Shown: one piece after another, positions 11,721 through 23,999 of the stretch
Position numbering within the stretch: the stretch's first letter is position 1
How the letters are laid out: each line of letters opens with the position of its first letter
Assembly (NCBI RefSeq): GCF_014898055.3
Contig: NW_026555331.1
Coordinates: forward strand, 97,858,684-97,922,683
DNA length: 64,000 bases
Reading direction: 5' to 3'
Source of the DNA: Talpa occidentalis
Taxonomy: Eukaryota; Chordata; Mammalia; Eulipotyphla; Talpidae
Position numbers and translations under genes: made by a program
Notes under the pieces: generated by a model
The model's input: the letters and a program-made list of their open reading frames with translations, nothing else
The model's database searches: none
What the model was told of the DNA's origin: nothing

Positions 11721-13277
11721 ATTATGTAAGTCAGGAGTCAGCAGTTGATGGGTTTAATTAACTAATGATCAACTTTTATTCACAGCCATACACATGGTGC
11801 AGAAACATCTTTCATCTGATTAGTCACAGCAGTGCTACATTATAGTGTCTTTGCATTTTTCAGTAGGAAGCTGTCAATTGTTAATGTACATCTCTTCTGT
11901 TTGGGGTTTTTAGTAGTCCTCAGAGTTTTCAAGGGCTCATCATTCTTTTAACTATTTCTTGAAGAATTTGGTATCATTTGTTCCATTTCAAAGCATGTAA
12001 TTTATCCTCTGAGAAAAAAGTTTTAAATGAGTTAAGCTGCTGGAATAGCAGAGTGTAGATTTTTTTTCTATTTTTCCTATGTGAAATTGTTATTTTTCTA
12101 TTGACCAAACCTTGAGACTAGCTTTGAATTAACTTTTTCCTAGAATCTGGATTTTTAAGAGATTTGCTCCCTTAATTTTTTTTAATCTAAACAATTCTGT
12201 GCTGTCTAGCAGACTTCTTAATGAGATGGAGAATATAGCTGTATTATTCAAATTCATCTTTTTTCTTCTATGGTCAAGGGACAAGTCTGTCTGATTAGGG
12301 ACCTATCTTCAATTAGATGTGGTCTTTTTTGATAGCTGTAATTCTTAAGTATGCTGAATAAACATGAATTTTTAGATTATTCATAATTTATGCATGTAAG
12401 CTCATAGGCATTAATTGACCATTTCTATACGGTGATCACAATGCAAACTAGTATCAATTATGACAGATAAAAGACATGATAACCACCCTGAAGATGTCAC
12501 GATTTCACATGACAAATTCATAAATTAATAGTTAAAACAACATTCTATAAGTACTATTGTACCATTTTGGCAGAGTTCTTTGCAGCCTTGGGGATCAAGA
12601 ACAACCTCCCAACCTAGATATTTGTGAAATTACTCAAAAATGAGGAGGGAAAGGAGAAATGGCAGGTGGAGAGAGCAGCATACTTAAAGGGTTTACTAGC
12701 CACCTGGAATATTTGGGATCTCCAAAGTGTTGGTTATGTCTGGAGATTATGGAGCAGAGATTGTGGCATGATATGAAATAGGAGATGAAAACAAGAACAT
12801 GGTTGGAACATGTATGTCATGAAGAATTTTAAGTTTCATTTGAAGTGATTTAATTTTTAAGGATTTCAGTCTAAGTACTAATAATCTATTCAAAATAAAT
12901 TGTCTTCTTAGATACAGGAAGATGAGGCAGGAAGTAATTGTAAAGGCCCCTGTGATGACAACCTTAAATAAAGCAATTGCAAAGGGACAGACATAATGGA
13001 TATTTTATTGATTGATTCTATAAGGATGAGTGACTAACTAGATGTTGGACTCAAAGAAGAGAAAATGATGTCTGACACTAGGATCATGCCCATATTATGG
13101 CTTGCATATCCAAATGGAGGGTATGTCCTACAGGAGTGATTCTTAGTTCAAATTAATTTAAAATTGTGAAAATAATTTAAAATATTAAAGCCATTTTGAT
13201 GTGACACTTGCAAGAATCTAAAACTTTTGAGAGTGGTTGATTAGTCATTTAACTTCAGTTTATATGTTTAAAAATGC
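11721..13277. other. Unassigned stretch, possibly with an old interspersed repeat at 12.72-13.12 kb
   Basis: Between about 12720 and 13120 the text (catgaagaattttaagtttc, cagtctaagtac, aagatgaggcaggaagtaa, ggatgagtgactaactagat) resembles a common mammalian repeat whose family I cannot name with certainty. The remainder shows no recognised element or exon. Confidence 0.4.
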
Positions 13278-13634
13278 TATTAAAATTGTGATAAAGTACA
13301 CATCACATAAAATTTACCATCTTAACCATTTTTAAGTGTACAGTTCAGTAATGATAACTATTTTCACATTGTATGTAAATAGCCTCTCAAGTCCATCTTG
13401 CCAAACTGAAGTCTTATACCCACGAGAAAACTTCTCCCAATTCTTTTCTCTCTCCAGTCTCTGGCAATCACCTTCTACCTTTTGTCTTTATGAATTTGGC
13501 TATTCTGTGTATCTCACATAAGTGGAACCGTATGGTACTGGTATTTATCTTTGGTGACTGGCTTATTTCACATAACATAATCTTCTCAAGGCTCATCCAT
13601 ATTATATTATACTATCAAAAACTGAATAGTGTTG

Positions 13635-13674
<40 letters not shown>

Positions 13675-13765
13675 CTTCGTGTTTATTTATCCATCTGCCC
13701 TTGGCACTTGAGTTACTTCCACCTTTTGGATACTGTGAATGATGTTGCTGTTGGTGTAGCCAGTT
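13278..13765 (-). mobile_element. Old L1 3' end, antisense, carrying a CA microsatellite
   Basis: The plus strand is a clear antisense L1 3' end: aaaatttaccatcttaacca, tttttaagtgtacagttcag, tctctggcaatcaccttcta, actggcttatttcacataac, ttctcaaggctcatccatat, then ttgagttacttccacctttt. Short open frames at 13336-13711 are inside it. A (CA)19 run at 13636-13673 replaces the usual 'gagtagtattccattgtatatataccacat' part. Confidence 0.85.
13636..13673. repeat. (CA)19 microsatellite
   Basis: A perfect 38-base CA run inside the antisense L1. It probably grew from the L1's own TA/CA-rich spot. Confidence 0.95.
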
Positions 13766-13769
13766 GCTT

Positions 13770-13860
13770 ATTGTTAAAGTGTGGCTAACAGCAGCACCTA
13801 TCTCATAGGAGATTTGTGAAAATTAAACTGGTTAATTAGTATTTAAAATAATTATTTGCA
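13770..13860 (+). repeat. Possible MIR fragment
   Basis: The sequence cagcacctatctcataggag followed by atttgtgaaaattaaactgg matches the MIR 3' part 'acctacctcatagggttgttgtgaggattaaatgag'. It is short, so the call is tentative. Confidence 0.5.
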
Positions 13861-15465
13861 TGAAACTATAATCTAGCAAATTTAGTCATTTTATTGCATT
13901 CAGTTGAGAAAAAACTAAAAATTAGGAATAGGAGGGAAGGAAGTCTTAAATGGTCTTGGTGCATTGAACTATACAACTAATGAAGCTCGACATAGGAAAT
14001 AGCATTGAAGCAGTCTAGTGAGGGCACCCTCATTCACTTCCCCCACTTCTGTTCTGTCTGATCTATTTCCAAGCTTACCATACAGCAATTTCATTATTCA
14101 TACCGCTTTTGATGTAAACCAAAGTTTGATTTTTAAACGAAGAAGAAGATCATATTGCAAAGTATTTTAAATGCTGAGGAAAGGTTATCTTACATGAAAT
14201 TTTAGGCTTTTTCATTTTATGATTCAAGCACATTAGTGGTTACAAGACCTGAAATAGACACATTTCAATGAAAAGGCAGCTTAAATGGTAGTTGCTTTCT
14301 GGCAGATGGAGGAATTTAGTTCATATCTAAATATGAGCTTTGTTTATTTTTATCAGATTACCAACTTTGCAAATTGGATTAATGTGTAATTTTAAGCACG
14401 GCAGGCATAAAACTTCATAGAAGGGTTTTATATTTCTAGCATTTCCATCTTATTGAGTTATTTTTAATTTTTACAACTGATGTTAGGCAATAGCATATTT
14501 TTACTCTCTTCCAATATTGATGTATAAAGTGATGTTATTGCTTTGATAGACTCTTTGCAAGAAATTGTCTCCTGATCATATTTGCTTAGTGTTTTATAAC
14601 TGTCAGAGAAAGAAGCTCAAATTGTGCTGTTAGGAGTCTGTGAAAAAAATAAGGCTTTGGTGAGGAGATTCCTTTTCCTAGTCTCAAGCCCACATGATTT
14701 TAGATCTCTAGTCAAGGTCACTCTTGGACCTCTTTACTAAGCTCAGCTCTGGGCTTGAAGCCAGTGATTCCTGGGCCTCTGCCATCACCCTGTCTTTTGG
14801 AGGAGGGAATAGAAATCTGAATTCAACATCCATGTAATCCTGTCCTCTAGATTCTTGAATCCCTCTGTGGCTTTTCGGCTCTTGTCATTGAGATATCAAA
14901 GTGACAGCTTTTGGCACTTCTAGGTAATGGTCCTTCAACTAGTGAGGTGTAGGGGTAGCCATTTCACACCCTGCTCCTGCTCTTCAGCCCCAGTGCATTT
15001 CATAGAATAAAAACAGTTTTCTGGGCCTGAGGCTGATTATAGTAAGAAAAACATGATTGTAGTACACTGTGGAAGACACAACTGAATGTGGTGATTGTAT
15101 GACTGTCTATGAGACAGAGTTCATAATTTTACTCTCAGTACTAATTTCGAAAAAATATAGCAATATAGCATAACAGGTAGAGGTATGATGTATGTATTTC
15201 AGAATTTACATCGGCGATTTTACCCAGCTATAAGCTCTATCACATTTCTTTTGGATGCTGTATTAGGACAGTAGGGTGGGTATGCACTATGATGGTGACT
15301 GGATGATGAAATGGAGAATATCCTGTATTATCCACATTCTAGATCACCGGGGGAGTTTATTTTCAATATGCTTGTCTTCCTCCTACCACTAACTCAAAGT
15401 CTTAGAGAGGGATTTTGCTAGGTTTGTCTTAGTCAGAACAAATGAAATATTTTTCTGAGACAATC
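13861..15465. other. Unassigned non-coding stretch
   Basis: No exon or repeat family was recognised with confidence. About 14640-14990 is more GC-rich than its surroundings and may be an old LTR or DNA-transposon relic. A MIR-like start (atatagcataacaggtagag) occurs near 15165. Confidence 0.4.
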
Positions 15466-15469
15466 AGTC

Positions 15470-16270
15470 CTTAAAATTCTATAAATGAAATGATACATTA
15501 TGTAACATTTGGGTATTGCTGTTTTTTACTCAGTAATGGTCCTTTGAGATTTATCCAAGTTAATGATTGTATCACTATTTCTTTATATTTCCAAATTTTA
15601 ATTCATTTTACTGATCTATCAGTTTGCTTAACCATCCTCTCTTTGAAGGACATCTGGGATTTTTCCTGTTTCTGCCTGTGTTGAATAAAATGATTATGAC
15701 CATTCATGTACATTTTTTGTTTGAACACAAATTTTCATTTCTCTGCAATTCCTGAGTTATATATTAGTTATGTGTTCAGTTTTTTTTTTTTTTTCAAACT
15801 GGCAGATTGTTTTCTAGATAGGTTGCACCATTTTATATTCTTATTTTTTTTAATTTTCTTTTCCTTTTTTTAAAGATTTATTTTACTTATTGATGCATAC
15901 AAGAAGAAGGGTAAAGACCCAGAGGTGTGGGGGGTGGTAAGAGGATTCACCAGAGACAGAGTAGGGAACATGACAGGCAGATCTACTGAAATACACTGCT
16001 GAGGGGAGCAGTGGGTAAGATAGGAGAGGACTGTGGGTTAGCTCCCTGGCCTGGGTTGGAACTCATGCTGCAGTGGCTGGGAATAGCTTGATGGTGCTGA
16101 GACTTTAACCCCTGTGCCACCAGGGAAGCCCCATTTTACATTCTTACCACAAATATATGAATTATCTAGTTTCTCTTCATCCTCATTAGCATTTTGTCTG
16201 GTCAGTATTTTTTATTTTAGCATCTCTGATAGGTGTTATTTTTTAAGGTTTTGCAATGAAACCAAACTCA
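15470..16270 (-). mobile_element. Old L1 ORF2 3' region, antisense, split by a SINE
   Basis: On the plus strand the order is gaaatgatacattatgtaac, ttgagatttatccaagttaa, ataaaatgattatgaccatt, ttttcatttctctgcaattc, then after the SINE ttacattcttaccacaaata, catcctcattagcattttgt and tctctgataggtgttatttt. This is the reverse complement of a mid-age L1 from about the ORF2 end inward. The text resumes exactly at the SINE's target duplication, so the SINE arrived later. Confidence 0.8.
15844..16130 (-). mobile_element. tRNA-derived SINE, full length, antisense
   Basis: It starts with a T-rich tail and ttttaaagatttattttact and ends with gtgccaccagggaagcc, the reverse complement of the SINE head. Target duplications are ccattttatattctta (15828-15843) and ccattttacattctta (16131-16146), 15 of 16 identical. 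It sits within an older antisense L1. Internal sequence is diverged from the copy at 32.5 kb, so this is an older insertion. Confidence 0.85.
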
Positions 16271-16494
16271 CTTGAAATTTTTGCTTTCAAATATCCTATA
16301 TTATCTCTAACATTGACTCATTCGAATTTTCATAGGATTTCAGGAATGGAAGCAACCTTGAGAGGCTTTTAGTCCTAGATATTATATAAATATCTAAAGA
16401 AAACTTCAGTTTTTCATATTTTTGCCTTTTCCCTGAAAACTAAAGGCATATATCACTGTTACTGTCTTCAAGTAATGAAAGTGATAAATTTATG

Positions 16495-16610
16495 ATTCTT
16501 TCAACAAATCATGCAAATATTTACTAAGTACTTGATATGCACAGTTGTAGGTACTAATGCTCAAAAAATGAAAAAAAGTGAAGTCCCTGCCAGAATGGAA
16601 GGTGTTTTAT
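16495..16610 (-). repeat. L2 LINE 3' end, antisense
   Basis: The plus strand begins tcaacaaatcatgcaaatat then ttactaagtacttgatatgc and gtgaagtccctgccagaatg. This is the reverse complement of the L2 terminus ('ttcaacaaatatttattgagcacctactatgtgc ... ggtccctgccctcaaggag'). Confidence 0.75.
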
Positions 16611-18280
16611 GGTTACAGTTTTGAAACACCTAATAAATGACACCCTCTTCCATCCCAATAGATTTGAAAACACCTGATAGGCACAAGAGTTGTGAAAACT
16701 AGGACTGAAACATATCCCATATTACTGACAAAATGGTTTGGAGAATATGACCACATTGGTGGAAATAATGGACTTCTGTCACTGTACCCAGTCTTAAGCA
16801 GAATTATCTATATGGGCACAAGAAATTTTGGAAAGCCACAATTCACACCCCAAAATGTTCTTTATCAAGAAACAACCATGTGTTTTCTGAGTAGGCATGT
16901 CCCAAAGTCAGGATTTAGAGGAGCTGGGTCATGTATTCTCAGGGTCGCCCTCTTAAATCTGTCTCCAAAGAGAGGAAAGGATTTTACTCCAGTGGAAGCT
17001 CTTTTATAGAGAAACAAAAGGACTGGGGAGTAGAAATTCTCATGCCACAATTATCACCTGTAATCTGAGACTAAGAATTAAAAAAAATCATGTCATGCTA
17101 CTACCTTATTTAACCTTCCAATTTGTTATGTACCTTTTATTCAGGTTACTATTTGCAGATCCTCATAGCTTTTATTAAGTATAAATGTGAAGTCAATGTT
17201 GAAAGTTGATAAAGAGGAATATGAAGAAAACCCAGTGAGAGTTGCCATATGTTACAAATTAGACATTTATTTAATAGTTTTGGGGTTTGAAGGAGCATAA
17301 TAAACATCACCCTTTGAATTTGAAATGTATTTAGACAAAAAATGTTTAAGCAGATGGATATCAAAATATGAGTGTAATGCAGATAAATGATATATTGCAG
17401 AATGTGACAATGATATAACTAATATTGAACCTCAGAGTTAAACTTACCAACCATGCTACAGACAGCTTTAAACAACCACAAATTTTCCCACATGGGAGTT
17501 CCTGTCTTGTAAAATATACGGCTTTGAGGAGCAAATCAGAAAGCATACTAAGTGTAGCTAGAAAACTCCTCAAAAGGAAGAAAGTTTAGGAGGCTGAGCT
17601 ATGTAGGATCAATTTCTTCTTCCACATCTTGCCAATCAGATATATACTTCCATCTTCTCCTTCTCTCTCAGAGGGTAAAAAGAGACTAGAAATGGTCAGG
17701 AGAAAATCGCACCTCACAGAAATTTGAATAGCAAAGAATAGATATGTCTTCCTAAAAGTACATAACTTAGAACTAAATTTTGGGAGTCATGTTAATATGT
17801 GACTTTTGAGGAGCAAAAACAAATGATTAAACTAGAGCTTAGGATATAAAAAAAGATGTTAGAATAAAAATGAAAAATAATAAGAAGTGTGTCAGGATAC
17901 TTGTGTCTGTGAGTGTAGGCAAATGGATTGAAAATTAAGGAAATGTTCCTGAAGAAACCTGTTACTAGCAAACATGAAAGCAAATACTTTTATTTGCCAA
18001 TCAACATATGAATTTCATAAATTATTACTCCACAAAATCTTATCAATAACTTGAAGAATTAATGAAATATTACTCCATAAGTGTAGACTCAATGGTGTCT
18101 GAGTCTCCTCATCAAGGGACAATTAATTATAGCATAAGAAGTTTTGCCTTGTAATTTTCTTTTTATCATTATTTAGAATCCAACTCATGTATCCCTTGTC
18201 TCTCGTTTCTGATGGCAAGATGGTAAAAATTGGATCAGCATAGACTTGTCTATGTGGAATTCATTCATAGAATTCAGACT
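16611..18280. other. Unassigned non-coding stretch with a 105-codon open frame
   Basis: A plus-strand frame of 105 codons (16692-17009) and an opposing 61-codon frame overlap. The predicted product has no domain, signal peptide or membrane segment that I recognise. No splice-site pattern suggests an exon. I regard it as a chance frame. Confidence 0.45.
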
Positions 18281-18530
18281 TCCCTATAAACCAGAGACAC
18301 ATGACAGAGGGGAAGAAGGGAGTAGGCTCCAAAAAAGGGCGGTGGGAATTTTATGGGGACTATAAACAAGATGAAAATGCATACATTGTACAAAAATGAA
18401 AAAATGTGTAAAAATATATAAAATAAAATTTAAAAAAAGAAAAAAGAAAAACTATACAAAATTCAACAATAAAATATACATGTAAATTAAAAAAAAAAAC
18501 TAAAAAAAAAAAAAAAGGAAAGAAAAATGA
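18281..18530 (+). mobile_element. L1 3' UTR fragment with A-rich tail, sense
   Basis: It begins cctataaaccagagacacat and continues gacagaggggaagaaggg, tttatggggactataaacaa, ending in a long A-rich tail. This is the same 3' UTR family as the young L1 at 56.6-56.7 kb (both have accagagacac and a G-rich block followed by tatgggga-tataaa). Only the 3' UTR is present, so it is a strongly 5'-truncated copy. Confidence 0.75.
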
Positions 18531-18574
18531 CCATAGTCTTTTGTAAGATACTAAGTTTTAGAGTGACTCAATTA

Positions 18575-18725
18575 TGGCTGTATATAAGGATCATTCCTAG
18601 AACTTATGAAAAACGGATAATTCAGCTTCCATCCCCAAATATTCCAGTTCAGTAGATCTAAGTTGCAGCCATGAAATCAGCCTCCTTAACAGGGTATACA
18701 TTTTACTAATGAAAGTGATACTTGG
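18575..18725. repeat. MER5-like DNA-transposon relic
   Basis: The sequence cattcctagaacttatgaaa followed by cagttcagtagatctaagtt and gcctccttaacaggg resembles the MER5 hAT non-autonomous element ('cagattcctgggccc...gattcagtaggtctgggg'). Strongly diverged and tentative. Confidence 0.45.
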
Positions 18726-18793
18726 AGGAACTGCCTGAGAGATGTAGACACCCTTATCTTGAGACTGTGGCAATCTCTAGAGACTGTGCACAT

Positions 18794-18841
18794 TTTCCTT
18801 TATGCTTTGTGCCATCATTTCCTTTATGCTTCGTGCCATGA
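18794..18841. repeat. Tandem duplication, 24-bp unit x2
   Basis: The unit tttcctttatgctttgtgcc+atca (18794-18817) is followed directly by a copy differing at two positions (18818-18841). A small inverted repeat, catgagc/gctcatg with a 7-base loop, starts at the end of the second copy (18837-18857). Confidence 0.85.
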
Positions 18842-18989
18842 GCCTCATTAGCTCATGACCATCATTATCTTTATAGTGCTTCTTTTGAAATAGCTTCAAG
18901 GAATGTTCTATGGCATTCTGGAATCACCACATTTCTATAACCAGAGGTGATACAAAGATCGTCTGTGGAAGGGCATTCATTTTTTTACT

Positions 18990-19290
18990 TTTTTCCTAAT
19001 TAAATTTATTTTCTTACATTTTTGTTCATTTTTGTACAGTATTTTGTTTCTCTGCTCAGGTGTATTCCCCATAGTTCTCCCACCACCATAGCACCTGTGA
19101 ACCATCACCTTGTGCTCTCCCCTTCCCTGTTTTGAGCCCCCTCCCATCCCTCCCTTTCTGTGTGCCTCAGATCTATGGTCAGTTTTCAGTTTTGTCTTTT
19201 TACTTTGTTTGGTTTCTCTATAGTCTACTTATAAGTGAAACCATCCGATATTTTTCTTTTTCTTTCTGACTTATTTTGCTTAGCATGTGT
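18990..19290 (-). mobile_element. L1 3' end, antisense
   Basis: The plus strand reads as an antisense L1 3' UTR: cccaccaccatagcacctgt, ccctcccatccctccctttc, cctcagatctatggtcag, tctctatagtctacttataa, ctttctgacttattttgctt. It shares order and family features with the antisense L1 at 21.3 kb. Confidence 0.8.
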
Positions 19291-21290
19291 TCTGGGAGGG
19301 CATTTTGAAAGCTTATCTTACCTTTGAATTTTGGAAATATAACAGTACTGAGAAAGTATGTAGTATAAATTATCACTATTTACTGGGGAGGTGATTAGAT
19401 ATATGTTGAAATGCAATACAATGTTGTGAAATCCTGTTTTCTTGTGACTTCTCATTGAATAAGTTTATTTTCTTCCAAAGGAAAGCTGATGTTACTTTGA
19501 CCAAAGGGACAAAGCTGATGCTTTTTTTTTTTTTTTTTGGTATATAGTAGAAAATTATATTAAGAAAGTTAAAGAGTTTTAAAAATCTCTTAAACATACA
19601 TCAACACATCCATCCAGTTTACTAAATGTCATAGAACAGAATAGATAGAGAGTTGGGAGAGGAAGCAAGATCAAAAGTTTTTGTAACAGGGTTGAACCTT
19701 GAAGGGGATATTCAAACACAGATATATATGGAGAGAGCAAAAAATATGCACTTATAATTAGAAGTCAGTTCACTTAGGCATATTTCAAAGAAAAGTCAGA
19801 CTCTAGGAGAAACTTAACTTTCAGCTCAGAGACCTGACTATAATTGGAAGACAAGGGTGACTTAATGGAAGAATAAAAAAAAACTATGTTCCTGGCTCTC
19901 CACATGTCATGCAGAGGATTGACAAATTTCTAGGTGATTGTGGGGAAGAAAAGGGAGCTGTCAATGAGACTGAGTTAGAGTTACATGCATCCCCTAGATA
20001 ACCAGGTGGCATCATGAAGAAACGTAGGAGAGAAATTAGAAAGACCAGGACATTACAGGAAAGGGATGGATTTTTGATCAACAAGCTAACCAGCTAATTT
20101 AGCTAACTAAGTAAAGAAACTAGAAGTCATTTAGAGATTCAGATCCTATTTGTTGAAGGTTTGAACTCACTAAATTTTACTAGGCATGAATGGAGGCACA
20201 CAGTGATATTCTCTGAATACCCATTGTGAAGCACTGTCATTTTATTTAGTCTACCCTGATGTTATGCCGTCTGCCAGCATGAGGTGGGAAATTCACACGG
20301 ATCAGCCTTCAGAGTTCTCAGTTATTCGTGAAAAGCACCAACGTTCAGCACCAGTGGAACGTTGGCATTTAAAGAATGCTACCACCACTGTACCACAAAA
20401 ACAGTTGCCAGAAGTAAAGTAGTTTAATAAAAATACATGTTTTATCCATGAGTTTCCATCAGCTTTCTACTATTTTTAATTTAAGCCATTTTTTAAAATA
20501 ACAAATGAGATTGAGAGTAAAACTAAATTGAATTATAGGAGTCCTAAGATAAAATATAGCACACACAAACTGAAAGATAAAGTCTCGGACTCTGGTTCAA
20601 AAAACCCAGTGGTCCTAAAACTGCTTGTAATGTATGCCTATAGTATCTCTTTATAAGGTAATGTTTTTTATTCCATTCAGTTAAAAAAAATTGATGTCTA
20701 ATTTATTATTAAATTACCCATATCACCATGCTATTTTTTTTTTTTATCACTTTGGCCGAACAGACATGATTTTTTTAAAATTTAAAACCTTGCGCTGTTT
20801 TTTTTTTTTAAGACAAATTGCAAAAAAATGGTGTCCACAAATCATGATACGCCATGAATTAACCAGAACCTATCACACAACTAAAGATTATTGCTCCTGA
20901 AAATAGTGACAGTTATTGCCACACATATGTTCCTGACCAGACCATAGAAACACGGACTATAAGTCAGTCATCCTCTTTTCATGCTGCAGTGCCTTCAAGT
21001 GATGCTGCAGTTGCCTTATTATGGCCTTGCCATAATAGACAGTGTCCCAATTCCTTTAGTACGTATGGGAAAAAAACAACATGTTGGGAGAATTTTGCCT
21101 TTTTATATTTTTTAAAAGGTTCATGTATTCTAGATAGTTGGTATTGTGTATGATACAATTTTGGAACCTCATAAAAGAGTACAAACTTTTTAAAATGTGT
21201 GTTACTTAAAGACTATATTTTGTGGTAAAAGCATGATGTGATGTGATACAGTGATAAGTATTTGGGTGTCCACATACAAAAAAATATGTT
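19291..21290. other. Unassigned non-coding stretch
   Basis: No exon or repeat family was recognised. It contains an 18-base poly-T run near 19522-19539 and a perfect 8-bp inverted repeat at 20338-20365. Frames of 60-73 codons are unsupported. Confidence 0.5.
20338..20365. other. Perfect inverted repeat ccaacgtt / aacgttgg
   Basis: The 8-base arms ccaacgtt (20338-20345) and aacgttgg (20358-20365) flank the 12-base spacer cagcaccagtgg. The arms each contain a CpG, uncommon in this window. This could form a hairpin or be a pair of factor sites; it could also be chance. Confidence 0.9.
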
Positions 21291-21292
21291 TT

Positions 21293-21885
21293 AAACATCC
21301 TGTTTATTTTTTCACAATATAAGACTTCTCACTCAGGTGTGGTTTTCCTACCACCAAAGTGCCCACAGTCATCGACCTCACTCTATCATGCTCTCCTCAC
21401 ACTCCTCATGCTCTCCTCCCTCCTCACCCCTGTTCTCTATTCTTCGCCTCTCCCATCTCCTAACCCTTCCCTTCTGAATGTCTCAGATCTACAGTCTGCT
21501 TTTAAGGGTCAATTTTACAGCTTGTTTTTTGTCTGATCTTTTATTTGTTTTTTCTAGATTCCACATATAAGTGAAACAGTCCAGTATTTCTCATTTTCTT
21601 TCTGGCTCACTTCACTTATTGTAATGCCTTCCAGTTCCATCCATGTTGCTGCAAATGGCATGCATTTATCTTTTTTGGCTGCTGAGTAATATTCCATTTG
21701 AATACGTATCCCATCTCTTTGATCCACTCATCTGTTCTGGGGCATTTAGGTTGTTTCCAGATCTTGGCTATTGTAAACAGTGCTGCTATAAATATAGGAG
21801 TGCAGATTTCCTTTTGAATTAATGTTTTTGTGCTCTTTGATAGATAACTAGGAGTGGAATTGCTGGATCATATGGTAGATTCACT
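21293..21885 (-). mobile_element. L1 3' end, antisense
   Basis: A continuous antisense L1 from 3' UTR into ORF2: tcctaccaccaaagtgccca, cctcactctatcatgctctc, a C-rich block, tttctagattccacatataa, ccttccagttccatccatgt, attccatttgaatacgtatc, ttgtttccagatcttggcta, and gtggaattgctggatcatat. Better preserved than most fragments here. Frame 21339-21536 lies inside it. Confidence 0.85.
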
Positions 21886-21904
21886 TTTTTTTTCCCCAAA
21901 GAAA

Positions 21905-22365
21905 TCCTTTAGAATGTTTTTTAAAATTGAAATAACATTGATTTACAACATTGTATATGATTTAGAGGTTTTGTATCACACCCTTCAGGTGCATATTACA
22001 ACATCACACTCACCACCAAGGCACTGAAAGTCCTCTACCATAGTCCATTGTGGGCCTTCTCCACTCCTCTACCACCCCCATTGGTAACTTCTATTCTTCA
22101 GTCAAATTTCTAGGGCTTGTTATTGGTTTGGTTTTACCCTTACCCGACTCTGTTTTTTTTTTCTATTTATATTCCACATATAAGTGACAGTATCCTGTAT
22201 TTGTCGTTCTTATAAATTATTTCACTTAACATAATCCCTTCTAGTTCCACCCATGCTGTGAACATGGTTTATCTTTCTTTTGTTTTTTAATATAAATGAG
22301 AAGTATCCATTGTGTATACATACCACATCTTCTTAAAACACTCATCTGTCTTTGGGAACATAGCA
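21905..22365 (-). mobile_element. Second L1 3' end, antisense, adjacent to the first
   Basis: The same L1 landmarks restart: aataacattgatttacaaca, ttaga-ggttttgtatcacac, caccaccaaggcactgaaag, tattccacatataagtgaca, cacttaacataatcccttct, ttccacccatgctgtgaaca, ataccacatcttcttaaaac. Because the 3' UTR starts afresh right after ORF2 text of the first element, these are two separate insertions in the same orientation. Confidence 0.8.
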
Positions 22366-23999
22366 CAACATAATAAAGGCCATGTAGGACAAACCCACCA
22401 GTAACATCAATTTTATTATAAGATCTGGGTGTCCATATTTTTGATAGTCTTATCATGAAAAATAACATGTTTTCAATCTCTTCCACTAAACAATCTACTG
22501 AGATAAATTTGAACATCATCAGGTTATGTCACACTTTGTGATAACGGACCTAATATGTTGTTATTTGCTGAACAAAGAACTATTTTATAATTACTATATA
22601 AATAAAATATATTTAATATATAAAGCAAATATATACTAATTGAGTTGCAAAGAGTTTCTCTATTTTCTGTTAAAATAGGTCAATACATACTTGACTCATT
22701 ATGATGAAAAATATGTTTACCCATAACATTTGCTTTCAAATTTCTTCCTTTCTTATCTGAGTATGATTTTACTATATTTCATAGGGCAACTATAATTTCT
22801 ATGGTGATTTTTTTAATCTTTTTCTTTGAGCTGTCTCAAATTTCACTTGGAAGTGCACAACATGATGGTGAAGATGTTTCATGGTTGATAAAATGTTCCC
22901 TAAGAATGACAAGTTTTTGTTTGTCGCAAATCTTGTCAACTGGCATTCAGTAGGCTTTTACTTCTGCAGTATTTTGCTGTCAACTTCTATGAAGCAGAGA
23001 CTATAGTGTTTTCTAGATATTACTTCAAATCACAGCCAAAAATATGGAAGCACAAACTTTGTAGTGATAGTTTGAGTTACTTAAGTGCACTAATTATTTC
23101 ACACAGGAATACATTTGTCATTATTCTTCCTGCTCAGATGGCATTACCAATCCTTTATTCAGTTTATTCTTCCTCTCCCTGCTATTCCATTTTGTTTCTT
23201 ATTGTACACATTCATCTGCAAACTTGGAAGCTTTATTTACTCTTACTCTCTCTCAACATAATTATAATTACTCTCATATCCATGATATAAAAATGTTGGG
23301 TAGCCTTGTTAATGCCTAAGATACAATCCAACTTTGAAAATGTGTGGTTTTCTCAACATTGGAACTAAAAGTTGTTAGCAAAATTTTTATTTATGTGTTC
23401 CCATCTAGAGAATTTCAATTTCCCATCTAGAGAAAAGTCTATTCTGACATTTTGCTTTTCCTTTTTAAAATTATGTGACAAAGATATTTCTTAGAGTCTT
23501 TGGATTACCATCATGTGAGTTTTTATAAAATCATTAATACATTAATCAGATATAATTTTCACCATCCAGCATTATGTTGTTTTCACATTCTGAAGTACAT
23601 TTAGCTTGCTTGAATAGCAAGTCATCATACTACATATTGTATAGAGAATGAAAAATGTTTTTATACTTTAAGATATATGTGCTTCTTTTAATGTACAAAA
23701 ATTACAGTTGTCACTCAAAGGGGATTGTAGCATTACTGCATCCTGCATCCTCTTTTGAGTTTGTTAAAGACAACTGTGATGCTTCTTCTTTGTCATTATC
23801 CTAGGATATTGCCAGTACATAGAAAGTGACCAGTGATGCTGACTGAATTATTTCTTACTATTTTTCTACTAACAGTTCTCGCTCTCTTTCTCTCTTTTTC
23901 TTTCTCTTTTCCTCTCTTTCTCTCTGAATAAGTTAGGTAATTTAGTAAGAGAAAGAAAAAATAAACTTTGCATTGAGCATCAAAATAATGAGCTGTGTA
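22366..23999. other. Unassigned non-coding stretch
   Basis: AT-rich and without recognised repeats or exons apart from the polypyrimidine tract at 23878-23926. A 94-codon plus-strand frame (23006-23290) encodes a Leu/Ile/Ser-rich chance product. Confidence 0.5.
23878..23926. repeat. CT-rich polypyrimidine tract
   Basis: About 49 bases almost wholly C/T (ctctctttctctctttttct repeated). Confidence 0.85.

Noticed and set aside
16692..17009. 105-codon plus-strand open frame
   Set aside because: No domain, no codon or splice evidence, and flanked by repeat relics; treated as chance.
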